Positions 1 to 9,062 of a DNA stretch of 64,000 bases are shown here, in pieces. Source of the DNA: VFKU01 sp038916785. GTDB taxonomy: Bacteria > Hydrogenedentota > Hydrogenedentia > Hydrogenedentales > GCA-2746185. Below the pieces are notes generated by a model, which was not told the origin of the DNA, did not search any database, and worked only from the letters and a program-made list of their open reading frames with translations. The translations under genes were made by a program, and so were the position numbers. Location of the stretch: positions 62,001 through 126,000 of the forward strand of contig JBCLBO010000001.1 in NCBI GenBank assembly GCA_038916785.1, in the 5' to 3' direction. Numbering within the stretch: the first letter of the stretch is position 1; each line of letters opens with the position of its first letter.

Positions 1-642
1 GCAGGCGATACGAGCCGCGGCATGATCGGCGGCAATGCGCCGGGCGCGGACCAGGCGCAGTGGGACGATGGCTTTGGAATGTTGCTAAAGAAGGACTCCG
101 CCATCACCTTCGCCCTGCACTACCACAAGGAAGCTGGCCCGGGCACCGGCAAATGGGACAGCTCGCAGATCGGCCTCCAGTTCCACCCGGAGGGATCGAA
201 GGTGACGCACCCGGTCACGACCTACCCGATCGGGCACGGCGGCTTCGAAATTCCGCCGAACCACGCGCACTGGAAAGTCGGTGCGTCGCACACCTTCGAT
301 GAAGACACACTCTTGCTCAATATGCTGCCGCACATGCACCTGCGCGGCGCGGCGGCCAAGTACACCGCGTACTATCCCGACGGCGCTACGGAACTCCTTC
401 TCGACGTGCCGCAGTGGGACTTCAATTGGCAGACGGGCTACAACTACAAGGTCCATAAGAACTTGCCCGCGGGTACGCGCATCGAGATGGAGTTCTGGTT
501 CAATAACTCGGCGGAGCGCGGCGAGGCGGCCGGTTTCAATTCGAACGAGGCAATCCGCTTCGGCGGCCCGACCACGGACGAAATGGACCTCGCATGGATC
601 ACCGTGGCCCCGAAGAAAGAACAAGAGATTCCCGGCGACTAA
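1..642 (+). CDS. Copper type II ascorbate-dependent monooxygenase-like protein, C-terminal part
   Basis: The frame is open from base 1, so the gene begins upstream of the window and only about 213 C-terminal residues are present. Visible signatures are an H-Y-H pair (near nt 118-130), the conserved block PHMHLRG (nt about 328-348), a P-Q-W-D-F-N-W-Q stretch, and a late D-E-M near the C-terminus. An HxH pair plus a distal Met is the pattern of the CuM site of peptidylglycine monooxygenase-like domains. In environmental bacteria this fold usually ends large secreted proteins with redoxin or cytochrome parts, which may lie upstream here. The product is probably extracytoplasmic. The substrate cannot be deduced. 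Confidence 0.72.
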   Translation, partial: AGDTSRGMIGGNAPGADQAQWDDGFGMLLKKDSAITFALHYHKEAGPGTGKWDSSQIGLQFHPEGSKVTHPVTTYPIGHGGFEIPPNHAHWKVGASHTFDEDTLLLNMLPHMHLRGAAAKYTAYYPDGATELLLDVPQWDFNWQTGYNYKVHKNLPAGTRIEMEFWFNNSAERGEAAGFNSNEAIRFGGPTTDEMDLAWITVAPKKEQEIPGD

Positions 643-745
643 TACGGGTCGTGTATAGTTGAGGAAGTGGAGAGGGGTTCGGCCAGTACCGGGTCCCTCC
701 CGATGGTCTTATCGGGTGCTGCGGCCCTGAGAAAGGTGAAGAACC

Positions 746-1807
746 ATGTACGCGCGAATTCAAGGGTGGAAATGGGCGGTGCTGGGCGTGGCAGCGCTAG
801 GCGCGGCCTGGATGCCGGCGGCCCGCGCCGAAGCCCCAGTGCCCTCGAAGCTGGACACCTCCGAGGCCCGCGACTTCCTGGGCAAGTGGATCGTCGCCAT
901 CGACATGATGGGCCGCAAGATGGATCTCGGCCTCACGGCCGTTGACCTCGAGGGTAAACTCGGAGCGACCATCGACTCCGAGCAGATGCCCGAGCCGCTG
1001 GCGATCGACGACATCTCGATCGACGAACGCGGGCGCCTGGTGCTCAAGTATCCGATGAAGTTCGGCCAGCAGGAATTCAAAGTCACCGTCACCGCCGAAG
1101 TCGCCGCCGAAGGCCTCGAAGGCACCTTCGCCGAAGATAGCGGCCTCTTCAGCGCACCCTTCACCGCCGCACTCGCCACCGGCGACGACGCCGAGATCCG
1201 CGAGACCCGCAGCCGCAACCGGCGCAACGCCTCGAATTCCGTGCGTCTGCGATTCGGCGAAGAAAAAGTCAATATCAATTTCCACCCGCTCGCGACCAGT
1301 TCCGAGGACTACAAGCGCCTGCAAGCAATCAAGGATGGCGAAATTTTCGAGTTCGTCGGCGGTCGCGCAACAAAGCTGATGACCGACGTGAACATGAAGT
1401 TCGCGCAGGCCGTCGTGAAAAAGGAAAACGCCGCGCCGAACTATCCCGGCGTCTACAGCCTGTGGATGCGAAAAACGGCCGAGGGCTGGGACCTGATTTT
1501 CAACAACGAGTCCGACGTCTGGGGAACGATGCACAATCCGGACGCGGACGCCGCGACGATAAAGATCGAGTCCGGCGCCGCAACTGCGGCCTCCGACACA
1601 TTCAAAGTCGAACTCGAACAAACCGCGAACGGCGGCGTCCTGCGCCTGGTGTGGGGCGATAAGCAATGGTCCGCGCCCTTCGAGGTCGAAGGCTTCGTCG
1701 CGCCGCCTGCGCCGCCGCCAGCGGCAGCACCGGCGGCTGCGCCCACCGCGCCCACCGCACCCGCTGCGCCCACCGCACCCGCTGCGGCCCCTGCCCCGGC
1801 TGGCTAA
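746..1807 (+). CDS. Secreted DUF2911-type protein with Pro/Ala-rich tail
   Basis: The 353-residue product has a Sec signal peptide (basic start, hydrophobic core, A-R-A-E cleavage region near residue 28). Residues about 35-145 form a beta-rich domain of lipocalin-like appearance. Residues about 165-310 resemble DUF2911, including the characteristic W-D-L-I-F-N-N and V-W-G-T segments. The last 35 residues are a low-complexity repeat of A, P and T that may act as a flexible tether. No catalytic site is recognisable. The gene stands alone, and a good rho-independent terminator follows its stop codon. The DUF2911 assignment is from motif memory, so the function is unknown. Confidence 0.72.
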   Translation: MYARIQGWKWAVLGVAALGAAWMPAARAEAPVPSKLDTSEARDFLGKWIVAIDMMGRKMDLGLTAVDLEGKLGATIDSEQMPEPLAIDDISIDERGRLVLKYPMKFGQQEFKVTVTAEVAAEGLEGTFAEDSGLFSAPFTAALATGDDAEIRETRSRNRRNASNSVRLRFGEEKVNINFHPLATSSEDYKRLQAIKDGEIFEFVGGRATKLMTDVNMKFAQAVVKKENAAPNYPGVYSLWMRKTAEGWDLIFNNESDVWGTMHNPDADAATIKIESGAATAASDTFKVELEQTANGGVLRLVWGDKQWSAPFEVEGFVAPPAPPPAAAPAAAPTAPTAPAAPTAPAAAPAPAG

Positions 1808-1861
1808 GGGAGTCTGAACGGAGCATACCGGGCCGATCGAAGGTCCAACCCAGTGAAATTG

Positions 1862-1899
1862 AAGGACGAGCCGGAGCGCATCCGGCCCGTTCTTTTTTT
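1862..1899 (+). terminator. Rho-independent terminator
   Basis: A GCCGGA/TCCGGC stem with loop GCGCA, extended outward by further pairs (AAGGAC against GTTCTT with one mismatch), is followed by seven T. It lies 55 bases after the stop of the DUF2911-type gene. In the opposite direction it could only weakly serve the converging coxB. Confidence 0.75.
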
Positions 1900-1907
1900 G
1901 GCGAGGC

Positions 1908-2771
1908 TCAGGGCTTCGGTTGGGCGGGCGCGGGGGCCGCGTCGCCCTCTTTGGGCTGCTCTTCCCACCAGTTGTCGTCCGCGTAGCTGCGCTTTTCCTC
2001 GAGCTGCGCCGCGTACCACGCGTCGAAGGATTCCTGGATCTCGACGGTCACGAAGCCGCGCATCGTGTAGTGGTTGATGCCGCAGAGCTGTGCGCAGACG
2101 ATTTCGAAGTCCCGGTCGGGTTTGCCGGTGCGCGCACGGAATTCCTCCGTGCTCATCGTCGGGCGGAATGACACCGGCACGCGCATGCCGGGGATCGCGT
2201 CCTGTTTCACGCGGAACTCCGGCAGGAAGAAACCGTGGATGACGTCCTTGGAGCCGAGTGAAATTTGCGTCATCCGCCCGAGCGGCAGGTGGAGCTGGTT
2301 GAGCGTGGTGATGTCGTCCGCGGAGGCCGGGTCGTTGTTGTCGAGGCCGAGCGGATTGAGCGCGTCGTCGATCAGCGCGGGGTCGGTGCGGCCATAGGCG
2401 CCGTCCGGCCCTGGGTAGTGTACGTTCCACTGGAATTGCTGCCCAGTGACGCGGACGATGAAAGGATTCTCGCGCGATGCGTCCGGTGCGGCGACGATTT
2501 CGTTGTGCCAGAAGGGCAGCGAGAATCCGGCGAGCAGCAGGCCCTCGGCGATGGCCATTAGCGCGACCAGGAGATAGGGCAGGCGCGTGCGCAGGCCGTG
2601 ATAGTCCGCGCGCGCGTGGCGCGAGCGCCGGAACCGCAGCAGCGCGGCCGCGAGCCATGCGCCCCAGCCGAGGAAGGCCGCGACCATCACCACATGGATG
2701 ATGAGAATGAAGTGGTCGATCTGCGCGCCGTGCTCCGAGGCGATCAGCGGGAACCCGAGCCACCGGTTCAT
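1908..2771 (-). CDS. coxB: Cytochrome c oxidase subunit II
   Basis: The 287-residue subunit carries the binuclear CuA centre that receives electrons from cytochrome c. Two N-terminal transmembrane helices (about 20-45 and 65-88) precede a periplasmic cupredoxin domain. CuA ligands are visible: H179 (D-V-I-H), C226, C230, H234 and M237 in CAQLCGINHYTM. The usual Glu between the two Cys is Gln (Q228), a variant that I recall from other bacterial oxidases. The ATG overlaps the TGA of the subunit I gene (ATGA), so the two genes are translationally coupled. The C-terminus ends in an A/P/Q-rich tail. Confidence 0.95.
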   Translation of the reverse strand: MNRWLGFPLIASEHGAQIDHFILIIHVVMVAAFLGWGAWLAAALLRFRRSRHARADYHGLRTRLPYLLVALMAIAEGLLLAGFSLPFWHNEIVAAPDASRENPFIVRVTGQQFQWNVHYPGPDGAYGRTDPALIDDALNPLGLDNNDPASADDITTLNQLHLPLGRMTQISLGSKDVIHGFFLPEFRVKQDAIPGMRVPVSFRPTMSTEEFRARTGKPDRDFEIVCAQLCGINHYTMRGFVTVEIQESFDAWYAAQLEEKRSYADDNWWEEQPKEGDAAPAPAQPKP

Positions 2772-4540
2772 GCCGCGTCCCCCTCGGGCTCGGCCTGCGG
2801 GCTGAAGTCGCGCGCGGCGCCGGGTACGCTGTATTCATACGGCCCGCGGAACACGGCTGGCACGGTCTCAAAATTACCGCGCGCCACCGGCGGCGAGGGC
2901 GCGGTCCATTCGAGCGTCGTCGCGTCCCAGGGATTGCGCTCCGTGCGTTTGCCGAAGAACGCGCTCCACGCGAGGTTGACGAGGAAAAAAATCTGCACCG
3001 CGCCGAGCGCGAAGGCGGAGAGCGACATGATCTCGTTCAAGACCGCCACATCCTGCACATACGCGTAGGTCGCTCCACCGTCATACAGGCGGCGCGACAC
3101 GCCGTGGAATCCCTGCAACAGCATTGGGAAGAAAATCCCGTTCATGCAGAGAAGAGTCGGCCAGAAGTGCAGATGGCCAAGCACGGTATTCATGCGGCGC
3201 CCGGTGATTTTTGGGAACCAGTGGCAGATTCCGCCGAAGATGGCGAAGAGCGTGCCCGGCGCGACGATGTAGTGGAAGTGCCCGACGACGTAGTACGTGT
3301 CGTGCAGGTACACGTCCGAGATCGCGAGGCCGAGCGGCAGGCCCGTGAGCCCGCCGATGCCGAACATCGGCAGGAAGGCGATCGCGTAAAGCATCGGCAG
3401 CGGAAACCGAATCGCGCCGCCCCATAGCGAAGCGACCAGGATCGTCAGAAGCATCACAGAGGGGATCGAAATGGCCATCGTGGTGATTTCGAAGAAGGCG
3501 TTGATCGTCGTGCCCATCCCCGTGAGGTACATGTGATGCGCCCAGACGACGAAGGAAAAAAACCCGACCGCGAGGACCGCCGCAACCGCGCCGCGATAGC
3601 CCCAGATCGGCCGGCGCGTGTTGTTCGCGATGATCTCGGCGACGATCCCCACCGCCGGCAGCACGAGCACATAGACCTCCGGGTGCGCGAGGAACCAGAA
3701 GAGGTGCTGCCACAACAGCGGGCTGCCGCCGCCGGTCGCCGCGATGCGCTCACCGCTCACGACGAGTCCGCTCGGCAGGAAGAAGCTCGTGCCGAGGAGT
3801 CGATCGGAGAGTTGCAGGACGCTGGCCGCCTCGAGCGGCGGAAACGCGAGCAGCAACAGAAACGCCGCGCAGAGCTGCGTCCACACGAAGAGCGGCAGTC
3901 GCATGAACGAGAGGCCCTCCGCGCGAAGCTGCACGATGGTCACGATCATGTTGATCGATCCGAAAGTCGATGCGGCGATGATAAAAAGCATACCGATGAG
4001 CCAAACGGTCTGGCCGTCCGGCGCGATGTTGGCGAGCGGCGGGTACGAGGTCCAGCCGGAGTACGCCGGGCCGTCGGGCAGCAGAAATCCGCTAAGCATC
4101 ACGAGGCCGCCCGCGACATAGGCCCAATACCCCAGCAGCGTCAGCCGCGGGAAGGCCATGCCCGGCGCGCCGATTTGCAGCGGCACGAGGTAGGTGCCAA
4201 ACGCGCCGACCAGCATCGGCACGACGGCGAGGAAGACCATGATGGTGCCGTGCATCGCGCCGAGCGAATTGTAAAAGTTCGCGGTCATCCGCCCTGCGGG
4301 CATGTGCGGATTCTCAGCGCTGATGTGTTCACCGAGCAGCGGCACCGGCTCGCCGGGATACGCGAGTTGCCAGCGAATGAGCAGGACAAGCGTGAAGCCC
4401 GTCAGGAGGAAGAACGCCGCCGTAAGGCCATACTGGACGCCGATGACTTTGTGATCGGTGGAAAAGAGGAAGCGATTCCAGAAGGGTGGGCGAGGAGCCT
4501 GCAATGGACGCCCACTGGGCATGATGGACTGAGCGTTCAT
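2768..4540 (-). CDS. coxA: Haem-copper oxidase subunit I (cytochrome c oxidase type)
   Basis: I chose the ATG at 4540 because GAGG lies about 9 bases upstream, giving a normal-looking N-terminus. The frame stays open further upstream without conserved sequence. The 590-residue, roughly 12-helix protein keeps the haem ligands (H97, H421/H423), the CuB ligands H286 and H335/H336, the His-Tyr crosslink pair H286/Y290, and the Glu of HPEVY (E288). It lacks the canonical D-channel Asp (IGAPGMAFPR has G) and the K-channel Lys (the PTGxK segment reads P-S-V-M-L-L). It is followed directly by coxB. No subunit III or IV gene is visible. Confidence 0.95.
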   Translation of the reverse strand: MNAQSIMPSGRPLQAPRPPFWNRFLFSTDHKVIGVQYGLTAAFFLLTGFTLVLLIRWQLAYPGEPVPLLGEHISAENPHMPAGRMTANFYNSLGAMHGTIMVFLAVVPMLVGAFGTYLVPLQIGAPGMAFPRLTLLGYWAYVAGGLVMLSGFLLPDGPAYSGWTSYPPLANIAPDGQTVWLIGMLFIIAASTFGSINMIVTIVQLRAEGLSFMRLPLFVWTQLCAAFLLLLAFPPLEAASVLQLSDRLLGTSFFLPSGLVVSGERIAATGGGSPLLWQHLFWFLAHPEVYVLVLPAVGIVAEIIANNTRRPIWGYRGAVAAVLAVGFFSFVVWAHHMYLTGMGTTINAFFEITTMAISIPSVMLLTILVASLWGGAIRFPLPMLYAIAFLPMFGIGGLTGLPLGLAISDVYLHDTYYVVGHFHYIVAPGTLFAIFGGICHWFPKITGRRMNTVLGHLHFWPTLLCMNGIFFPMLLQGFHGVSRRLYDGGATYAYVQDVAVLNEIMSLSAFALGAVQIFFLVNLAWSAFFGKRTERNPWDATTLEWTAPSPPVARGNFETVPAVFRGPYEYSVPGAARDFSPQAEPEGDAA

Positions 4541-5194
4541 CTCAAATTTCCTCATCGCCGCAGTGCCCCCAACGAGATTGTAGGCGAAATGTCGCGGCGA
4601 CTCCAAGGAGAGATCGCCGGGCGGACCGCCGGGGAAACGGCCACGGATTTGACGGATTGGGCGGATCGGGAAGGTCAAGGGCATTTTGACCGCAGGGGAG
4701 ACAGGTGAAGGTCAAGGGCAGAGGGGCATCGGACAGGATGAACAGGATTTAGCGGGATTGCAACCATGTTTCCTCCCGGAAGTTAGATCCCTTCGATCCG
4801 TAAAATCCGTGGCGTGTACTTGACCTTCTCTGTGTCCTCCGTGTCCTCTGTGGTGAATCGCCCTGGACCTTCGCCGATGCTCCCTATAGTGATCAGGGAT
4901 TTGTTGCACTGGTTGCGCGCGCGGGAACGAAGGGGTTACTTTCTTTCTGGGAAGAAAGAATTAACCAAAGAAAGACCGTCGATGCATCGTCGTGCTCGAT
5001 GATGCTCCCTATATAGATTGGGAGTTTGTTGCAGTCCTGTCCCGCCTGGGCGGGATTTTGGGCGCCTTCGGCGCGGGGAGGGAATCGCGGATCGTGGCTA
5101 TTGGCAAGCGCGGGACAAGGGGGAAATTCTTGACAGATAGAGTTTGGCTCACTCGTCGGACGGTCCCACGCTTCGACTCCGAACGGAGCCTGGT
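4541..5194. repeat. Gene-free mosaic of intergenic repeats
   Basis: I see no credible gene in these 650 bases. Recognisable pieces are GGATTTGACGGATT-like units (about 4645-4670), an ACAGGATGAACAGGATTT unit (4732-4752), a CTCTGTGTCCTCCGTGTCC unit (about 4828-4856), and a hairpin GGTTACTTTCTTTC...AAGAAAGAATTAACC (4934-4966). Two related segments contain GATGCTCCCTATA followed by TTTGTTGCA (about 4877-4912 and 5002-5034). Versions of several of these occur elsewhere in the window (35672, 37601, 42872, 43170, 48500). The promoter of the coxAB pair must lie near the right side of 4541 but is not distinctive. Confidence 0.7.
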
Positions 5195-6178
5195 TCAGAT
5201 AGATCCCATAGCACGGGTCTTGGCGGACTTGATAAGGTCAGTGATATCGAATTCCTGTAGCTTCCCGACCCCTTGACAGTAAAGCGGATTGTACCGCTCG
5301 GGAACTGCGTACACCATCCGCATATTCCTTTCGTGCAGGGCGAAAAGTGCTGCTCCGACGAACGATAGTTTTGTATTCATGGCTGCCAGGATTACGTTCT
5401 CGTTTACCGAGTCCAGTTGCATCGCCTCTAAGCTGCTATACGTCGCAGTTATTGAGTTAGCACTAAATGATACTTCCTCAATTTTTGGTAGAGGGATTTT
5501 CTGTCGCAGTTCCTGTCGCAGTTCGACCTCTACTTTATTGCTGTAATCGCCCGCGCCGTCGACCGTTGAAGTGCCTTTCCGTTCACTGCTCAAGGAAAGC
5601 CGATCTGGTTCATAGAAAACAATTATATTAAGAAGCCGTTCGAACTCGTGGCCCGCAAGTGCTACCAAGTGCCTCCGCTTCTCACTGTCGAAGTTCCCAG
5701 GAAATCCAAGAATGGATCGAATCGTCACGACTCCTTTGGTCAACCATTGCTCTTCTTGCTTGAGCGATTGGTTTTGGGTTGCATAGCCGCCTGGGCTAGG
5801 AGGCGCGGACACGTAAAGCAGTTGGATCCGATTTAATTTTTGCCTCCTAACCGACAGTGCGAAAAGCAACATTCCTAGAACTTCACGAGGCAAACAAGTT
5901 GCGTCAACGTCAACGTCTCCTTCAGCAACACGAACGACGCTCCAAATCCAATCCCAAAGGGATCTTGAACTGAATCGGTCACTCATCGGAAACCGCGTCA
6001 ATCCAACCTTTTTGAATCTTTCAACGTTTTCTGCAACCTGTGGACTGTCGCCTGCAAGCTTTACGAGGTGAACTGAATCCGTGTTGCCTCCGGATTGAAC
6101 AAAACGAATAGGCGCCAAAGTGCAACGTTCTTCAAACGATAGTGCGCCAATAAAGCAAGATGAGGTTGACGTGGCCAT
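5195..6178 (-). CDS. Conserved-looking protein of unknown function, last gene of methyltransferase cassette
   Basis: The 327-residue soluble protein has no signal peptide or membrane segment. The N-terminus (S-C-F-I-G-A-L-S-F-E-E-R) and alternating hydrophobic strands (R-I-Q-L-L-Y-V, H-L-V-A-L-A-G-H-E, L-N-I-I-V-F-Y-E-P) suggest an alpha/beta Rossmann-like core. A C-terminal block (N-T-K-L-S-F-V-G-A-A-L-F-A-L) also looks conserved. I do not recognise a nuclease motif. Its ATG shares one base with the TAA of the upstream ATPase gene (TAATG), so it is co-translated with it. In a cassette with a DNA methyltransferase, an HD protein and an ATPase, an effector or sensor role is an inference only. 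Base composition is clearly less G+C-rich than that of genes outside the cassette. Confidence 0.75.
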   Translation of the reverse strand: MATSTSSCFIGALSFEERCTLAPIRFVQSGGNTDSVHLVKLAGDSPQVAENVERFKKVGLTRFPMSDRFSSRSLWDWIWSVVRVAEGDVDVDATCLPREVLGMLLFALSVRRQKLNRIQLLYVSAPPSPGGYATQNQSLKQEEQWLTKGVVTIRSILGFPGNFDSEKRRHLVALAGHEFERLLNIIVFYEPDRLSLSSERKGTSTVDGAGDYSNKVEVELRQELRQKIPLPKIEEVSFSANSITATYSSLEAMQLDSVNENVILAAMNTKLSFVGAALFALHERNMRMVYAVPERYNPLYCQGVGKLQEFDITDLIKSAKTRAMGSI

Positions 6179-7977
6179 TATAGGCCTGCCTCCTCAGGCG
6201 AAATGAACACCCACTGATCGGGCGTGTTTGATCCGTCGTCGAAAAGAGTCATCTGTTCCAAATTGCTCGCTCCGTCCGGTGCACGAGAGGCGCCGTGCTG
6301 CATCAGGTCAAGGACACGATCCGATTTCACCGAAAGATAACCCGAATACGAGGAGACGTCGAGGTTGAAAGCTGGAGCGAGGCGCCTAGTCAGCACGTAG
6401 AGCGTTCGGCGACCTGTGCCTTCTTTTCGGCTTATGTATCCCTTCATCAGATAACCTTCTGCAACTGCAAGTTCCAACAATCTCTTTAGTTTTTCATTGG
6501 GTTCATCTTGGAAGGCGAACGAGAACACGCGCCGTTCTGAGTCGTCTGAGAGCATCTTCTGCTTAAATAGAGTTCCCAAACCTTCGACAAAACGTTTTAT
6601 TTCTTCCCAATCTTCGTTCGTAGAGTGAAGTCCTCGCTTTTGTCTGGGGTCAGCAATTTCGCCCAAGACTTCGTCGGCGTGGTCTCTCACCACTCTGTTC
6701 TGGATCGCTGGCGTGATTCGGTTGGGAGTGGGAGTGGGTGATTGCCGGGACGCGTAGTCGAACATGAGCTGAGCGCATATTATGAAATCTCTAACGTGTC
6801 CACTACTTAGGATTGCGAGTGTCCTGAATCCCGAGTACATAAAAGAATGCGGCGACCGGCTTTGTGCCAATTGTTTCACATACTCCGAAGTAAGATGTCG
6901 ATAGACATAATCTCGAACCTTTCTCCCTTCGTATATCTTTCCGTACTCTTCGTAAAGCTTTTGGTCTAGGGCTTCCAAGGCGCGGCTCTGTTCGATGTCC
7001 TCGGGAAAGAATTCGTAGGGGTCTGTCTTTCCCGGCGAAGTCTCGATATGTGCGCTTTGTAAACGCTTGGTACAGATCGCGCTCAGGAGATCTACATAAT
7101 CCTCTGCGGGATTGGACATATAGCGTGTCGCTATGTCGTAGAGAGCGAAATCGTGCGGGTGCTGGATAGCGGAGCGCGAGCGTGTCCTATAGGTCTTATA
7201 TCCAAACATTGTGCTGACCTTGAAAACCGCGCTCTTGCGCCGTCGTGCGATCCAAGAGTTAAGAACAATGGTGTGAGATTCCGTAAGATCATCGCCGTCG
7301 TCGATCAGTATATATAGGCATTTTTTTAACGTATCGTCGAAAAAGTCTGAGATCGGTGCGAGCAGCGTGTCGAAAAGAAAGAGCGGCCCGGAAAAGGGCG
7401 TGGCTTCGTAAAGGCGAAGTCCAATGTAAGCCACGATGCGACTACGTTCCGTCTCAATCGCCACTATCGCAGACTTTAGGAAGTCGTCGAAGTTCTGCTC
7501 ATCGATGGATGGAATCTTGAACGTACAGTACTGAAAAGCATTGCGAAGGCACGCAATCAATAACGCAATTAACTCCTTCCGATGCGCATTCGGAACAAGC
7601 GCGGGTGCCCCTTGAAGGAGAACAAAAAGTTGCTTGACGATCAGAAGTGAGAAATGGCTTTCGCTTATCACACTCTTCTGTGCGTCACTTTGAAATAGTT
7701 CCAACTCTTCGGTGAGGAATTCCGCGTCTCTGACGGAGAAATAAACTGCTAGAAAATCGGCGTCTGTCGTCGGACGTAGCAGGCTCTGGCAATCGTGTTG
7801 AAGAATTCTAAATAACATTGATTTCCCAGTTCCGCGATGTCCATTTATGAAGCAGTTCTCCTTGTTGTTCACTCGATCAAGGCGTTTATCGTCGCACCAC
7901 AGATCGATGGCTTCCTGCGCAGTTAGTTTGGATGCGGTGACCAATTCGAATGGGTTTTTCACTTCGATCGTCTCCAT
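6178..7977 (-). CDS. ORC/CDC6-like P-loop ATPase of the methyltransferase cassette
   Basis: With the ATG at 7977 the product has 599 residues. A GTG at 7989 is an alternative start and adds four residues. The Walker A motif is GHRGTGKS (46-53), inside C-F-I-N-G-H-R-G-T-G-K-S-M-L-F. A Walker B-like strand L-Y-I-L-I-D-D-G-D-D lies at 221-230, followed by S-T-M-F-G, and the arrangement resembles ORC1/CDC6 and STAND ATPases. The C-terminal third (about 430-560) looks helical and may hold winged-helix domains. The start overlaps the end of the HD gene and the stop overlaps the next ATG. A motor or switch role coupling sensing to an effector is inferred. Confidence 0.83.
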   Translation of the reverse strand: METIEVKNPFELVTASKLTAQEAIDLWCDDKRLDRVNNKENCFINGHRGTGKSMLFRILQHDCQSLLRPTTDADFLAVYFSVRDAEFLTEELELFQSDAQKSVISESHFSLLIVKQLFVLLQGAPALVPNAHRKELIALLIACLRNAFQYCTFKIPSIDEQNFDDFLKSAIVAIETERSRIVAYIGLRLYEATPFSGPLFLFDTLLAPISDFFDDTLKKCLYILIDDGDDLTESHTIVLNSWIARRRKSAVFKVSTMFGYKTYRTRSRSAIQHPHDFALYDIATRYMSNPAEDYVDLLSAICTKRLQSAHIETSPGKTDPYEFFPEDIEQSRALEALDQKLYEEYGKIYEGRKVRDYVYRHLTSEYVKQLAQSRSPHSFMYSGFRTLAILSSGHVRDFIICAQLMFDYASRQSPTPTPNRITPAIQNRVVRDHADEVLGEIADPRQKRGLHSTNEDWEEIKRFVEGLGTLFKQKMLSDDSERRVFSFAFQDEPNEKLKRLLELAVAEGYLMKGYISRKEGTGRRTLYVLTRRLAPAFNLDVSSYSGYLSVKSDRVLDLMQHGASRAPDGASNLEQMTLFDDGSNTPDQWVFISPEEAGL

Positions 7978-9062
7978 GCAGCCCACCACGGTCGCTTCTC
8001 GCGGACTGTTGCGGACTTTTCAAGAAAGCATTCATTCAGTCGGTGAAAGCCTTTCGCTTTCAGCTGCGGAGATCGTTGGCATAGTGGCTGGGCGCTTTTG
8101 GGATATCCGTGATTGAGGTGAAGAGTGAATTTTTCTGAATTTACAGCGCCGCTTGGTCTTTTGGCTGCGAATCGGCGGATTGTTACCTCGATCTTGAAAA
8201 TACTCAAGTCGGGCCTCGCGTACTGTGAACAATAGCGTGTTTCCAGTTCTATCTCGTCCAGCTTATCTTCCAAAAAGTCGTAGAAACTCATGCGCTCGCC
8301 CTTGATTGTAACGACGAGTTCATGTTGTTCGGGATAGACGCTGTAGACCAAAAAGAGAGATCCCTCTCGTAACTCAAAGCGGGAAAAACTCTTGGCATAG
8401 GCATGAGCAAGCTTGCTTGCGTCAGAAATTCGGTGGCCATTGGCAACATTCTTTGGAACGCGCTCTTCGTTTTCGGAAAGTTCGTCGCCGAGTCGGAGCA
8501 TTGCTGCAAGTAGCAATAGTCGTGGAGGACCTATACCGTCTACTTCGATACTCCGAAAAGTGTCCTTGTCATACTCGGGATGGGAGCCACCGTGGACACG
8601 CGCTACGTCGTAGATTTGCTGCGTCGCCGCAGGTACGAACAGGTCTTTGTGATCTTGGATAACGACGTAGCACCGGTCGGCATGGTCCTTTCGTTTGACA
8701 ACATTTTGCGCATCGTGTACGTGCGCAGCGGACAGCAGAATATATGCTTCCAATGGAGAGATTGGAGTTCCTGGCGTGCTAGTCGCCTCTTCAGCCAACT
8801 TGTCGAGGCTCTTGATCAGATCGAAAATATGTTGACACCCGTGAACGGTGTAGAGGTTGGGGGCAGTTCCGTCACTTCTCGTCAATTCACTCATAGCCAA
8901 GCCCAAATCAACGTATGGGTGTTTACTGGCAAAGAAGGAAGTCTCAAGCGCGCGAAAAAAATTCAGATACGTTTGGGCTTCGGCATGATCAGGATCCGTA
9001 ACATTACGGGACGCCTGTTCCAGCAGGGAAACTAGAAAGCCATTTGTTCTGTAAATACTCAT
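7959..9062 (-). CDS. HD-domain (metal-dependent phosphohydrolase) protein of the cassette
   Basis: The 367-residue soluble protein has HD-superfamily signatures: H74 and H78 in V-H-G-C-Q-H-I-F-D, the H-D pair H116-D117 in A-A-H-V-H-D-A-Q, H157/H161 in V-H-G-G-S-H, and D193 in L-R-L-G-D-E-L-S. This ligand set (H...HD...H...D) normally binds one or two metals and hydrolyses nucleotides or phosphoesters. The region after residue 215 is a second alpha/beta part of unknown role, ending in a basic tail. The ATG overlaps the methyltransferase TGA (ATGA). I recall HD proteins of this look from bacterial conflict systems, but the substrate is unknown. Confidence 0.83.
   Translation of the reverse strand: MSIYRTNGFLVSLLEQASRNVTDPDHAEAQTYLNFFRALETSFFASKHPYVDLGLAMSELTRSDGTAPNLYTVHGCQHIFDLIKSLDKLAEEATSTPGTPISPLEAYILLSAAHVHDAQNVVKRKDHADRCYVVIQDHKDLFVPAATQQIYDVARVHGGSHPEYDKDTFRSIEVDGIGPPRLLLLAAMLRLGDELSENEERVPKNVANGHRISDASKLAHAYAKSFSRFELREGSLFLVYSVYPEQHELVVTIKGERMSFYDFLEDKLDEIELETRYCSQYARPDLSIFKIEVTIRRFAAKRPSGAVNSEKFTLHLNHGYPKSAQPLCQRSPQLKAKGFHRLNECFLEKSATVREKRPWWAAWRRSK

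Noticed and set aside
4541..4684. Extended N-terminus of oxidase subunit I
   Set aside because: The extra 48 residues are Pro/Arg/Gly-rich and unlike oxidases, and GAGG precedes the ATG at 4540.
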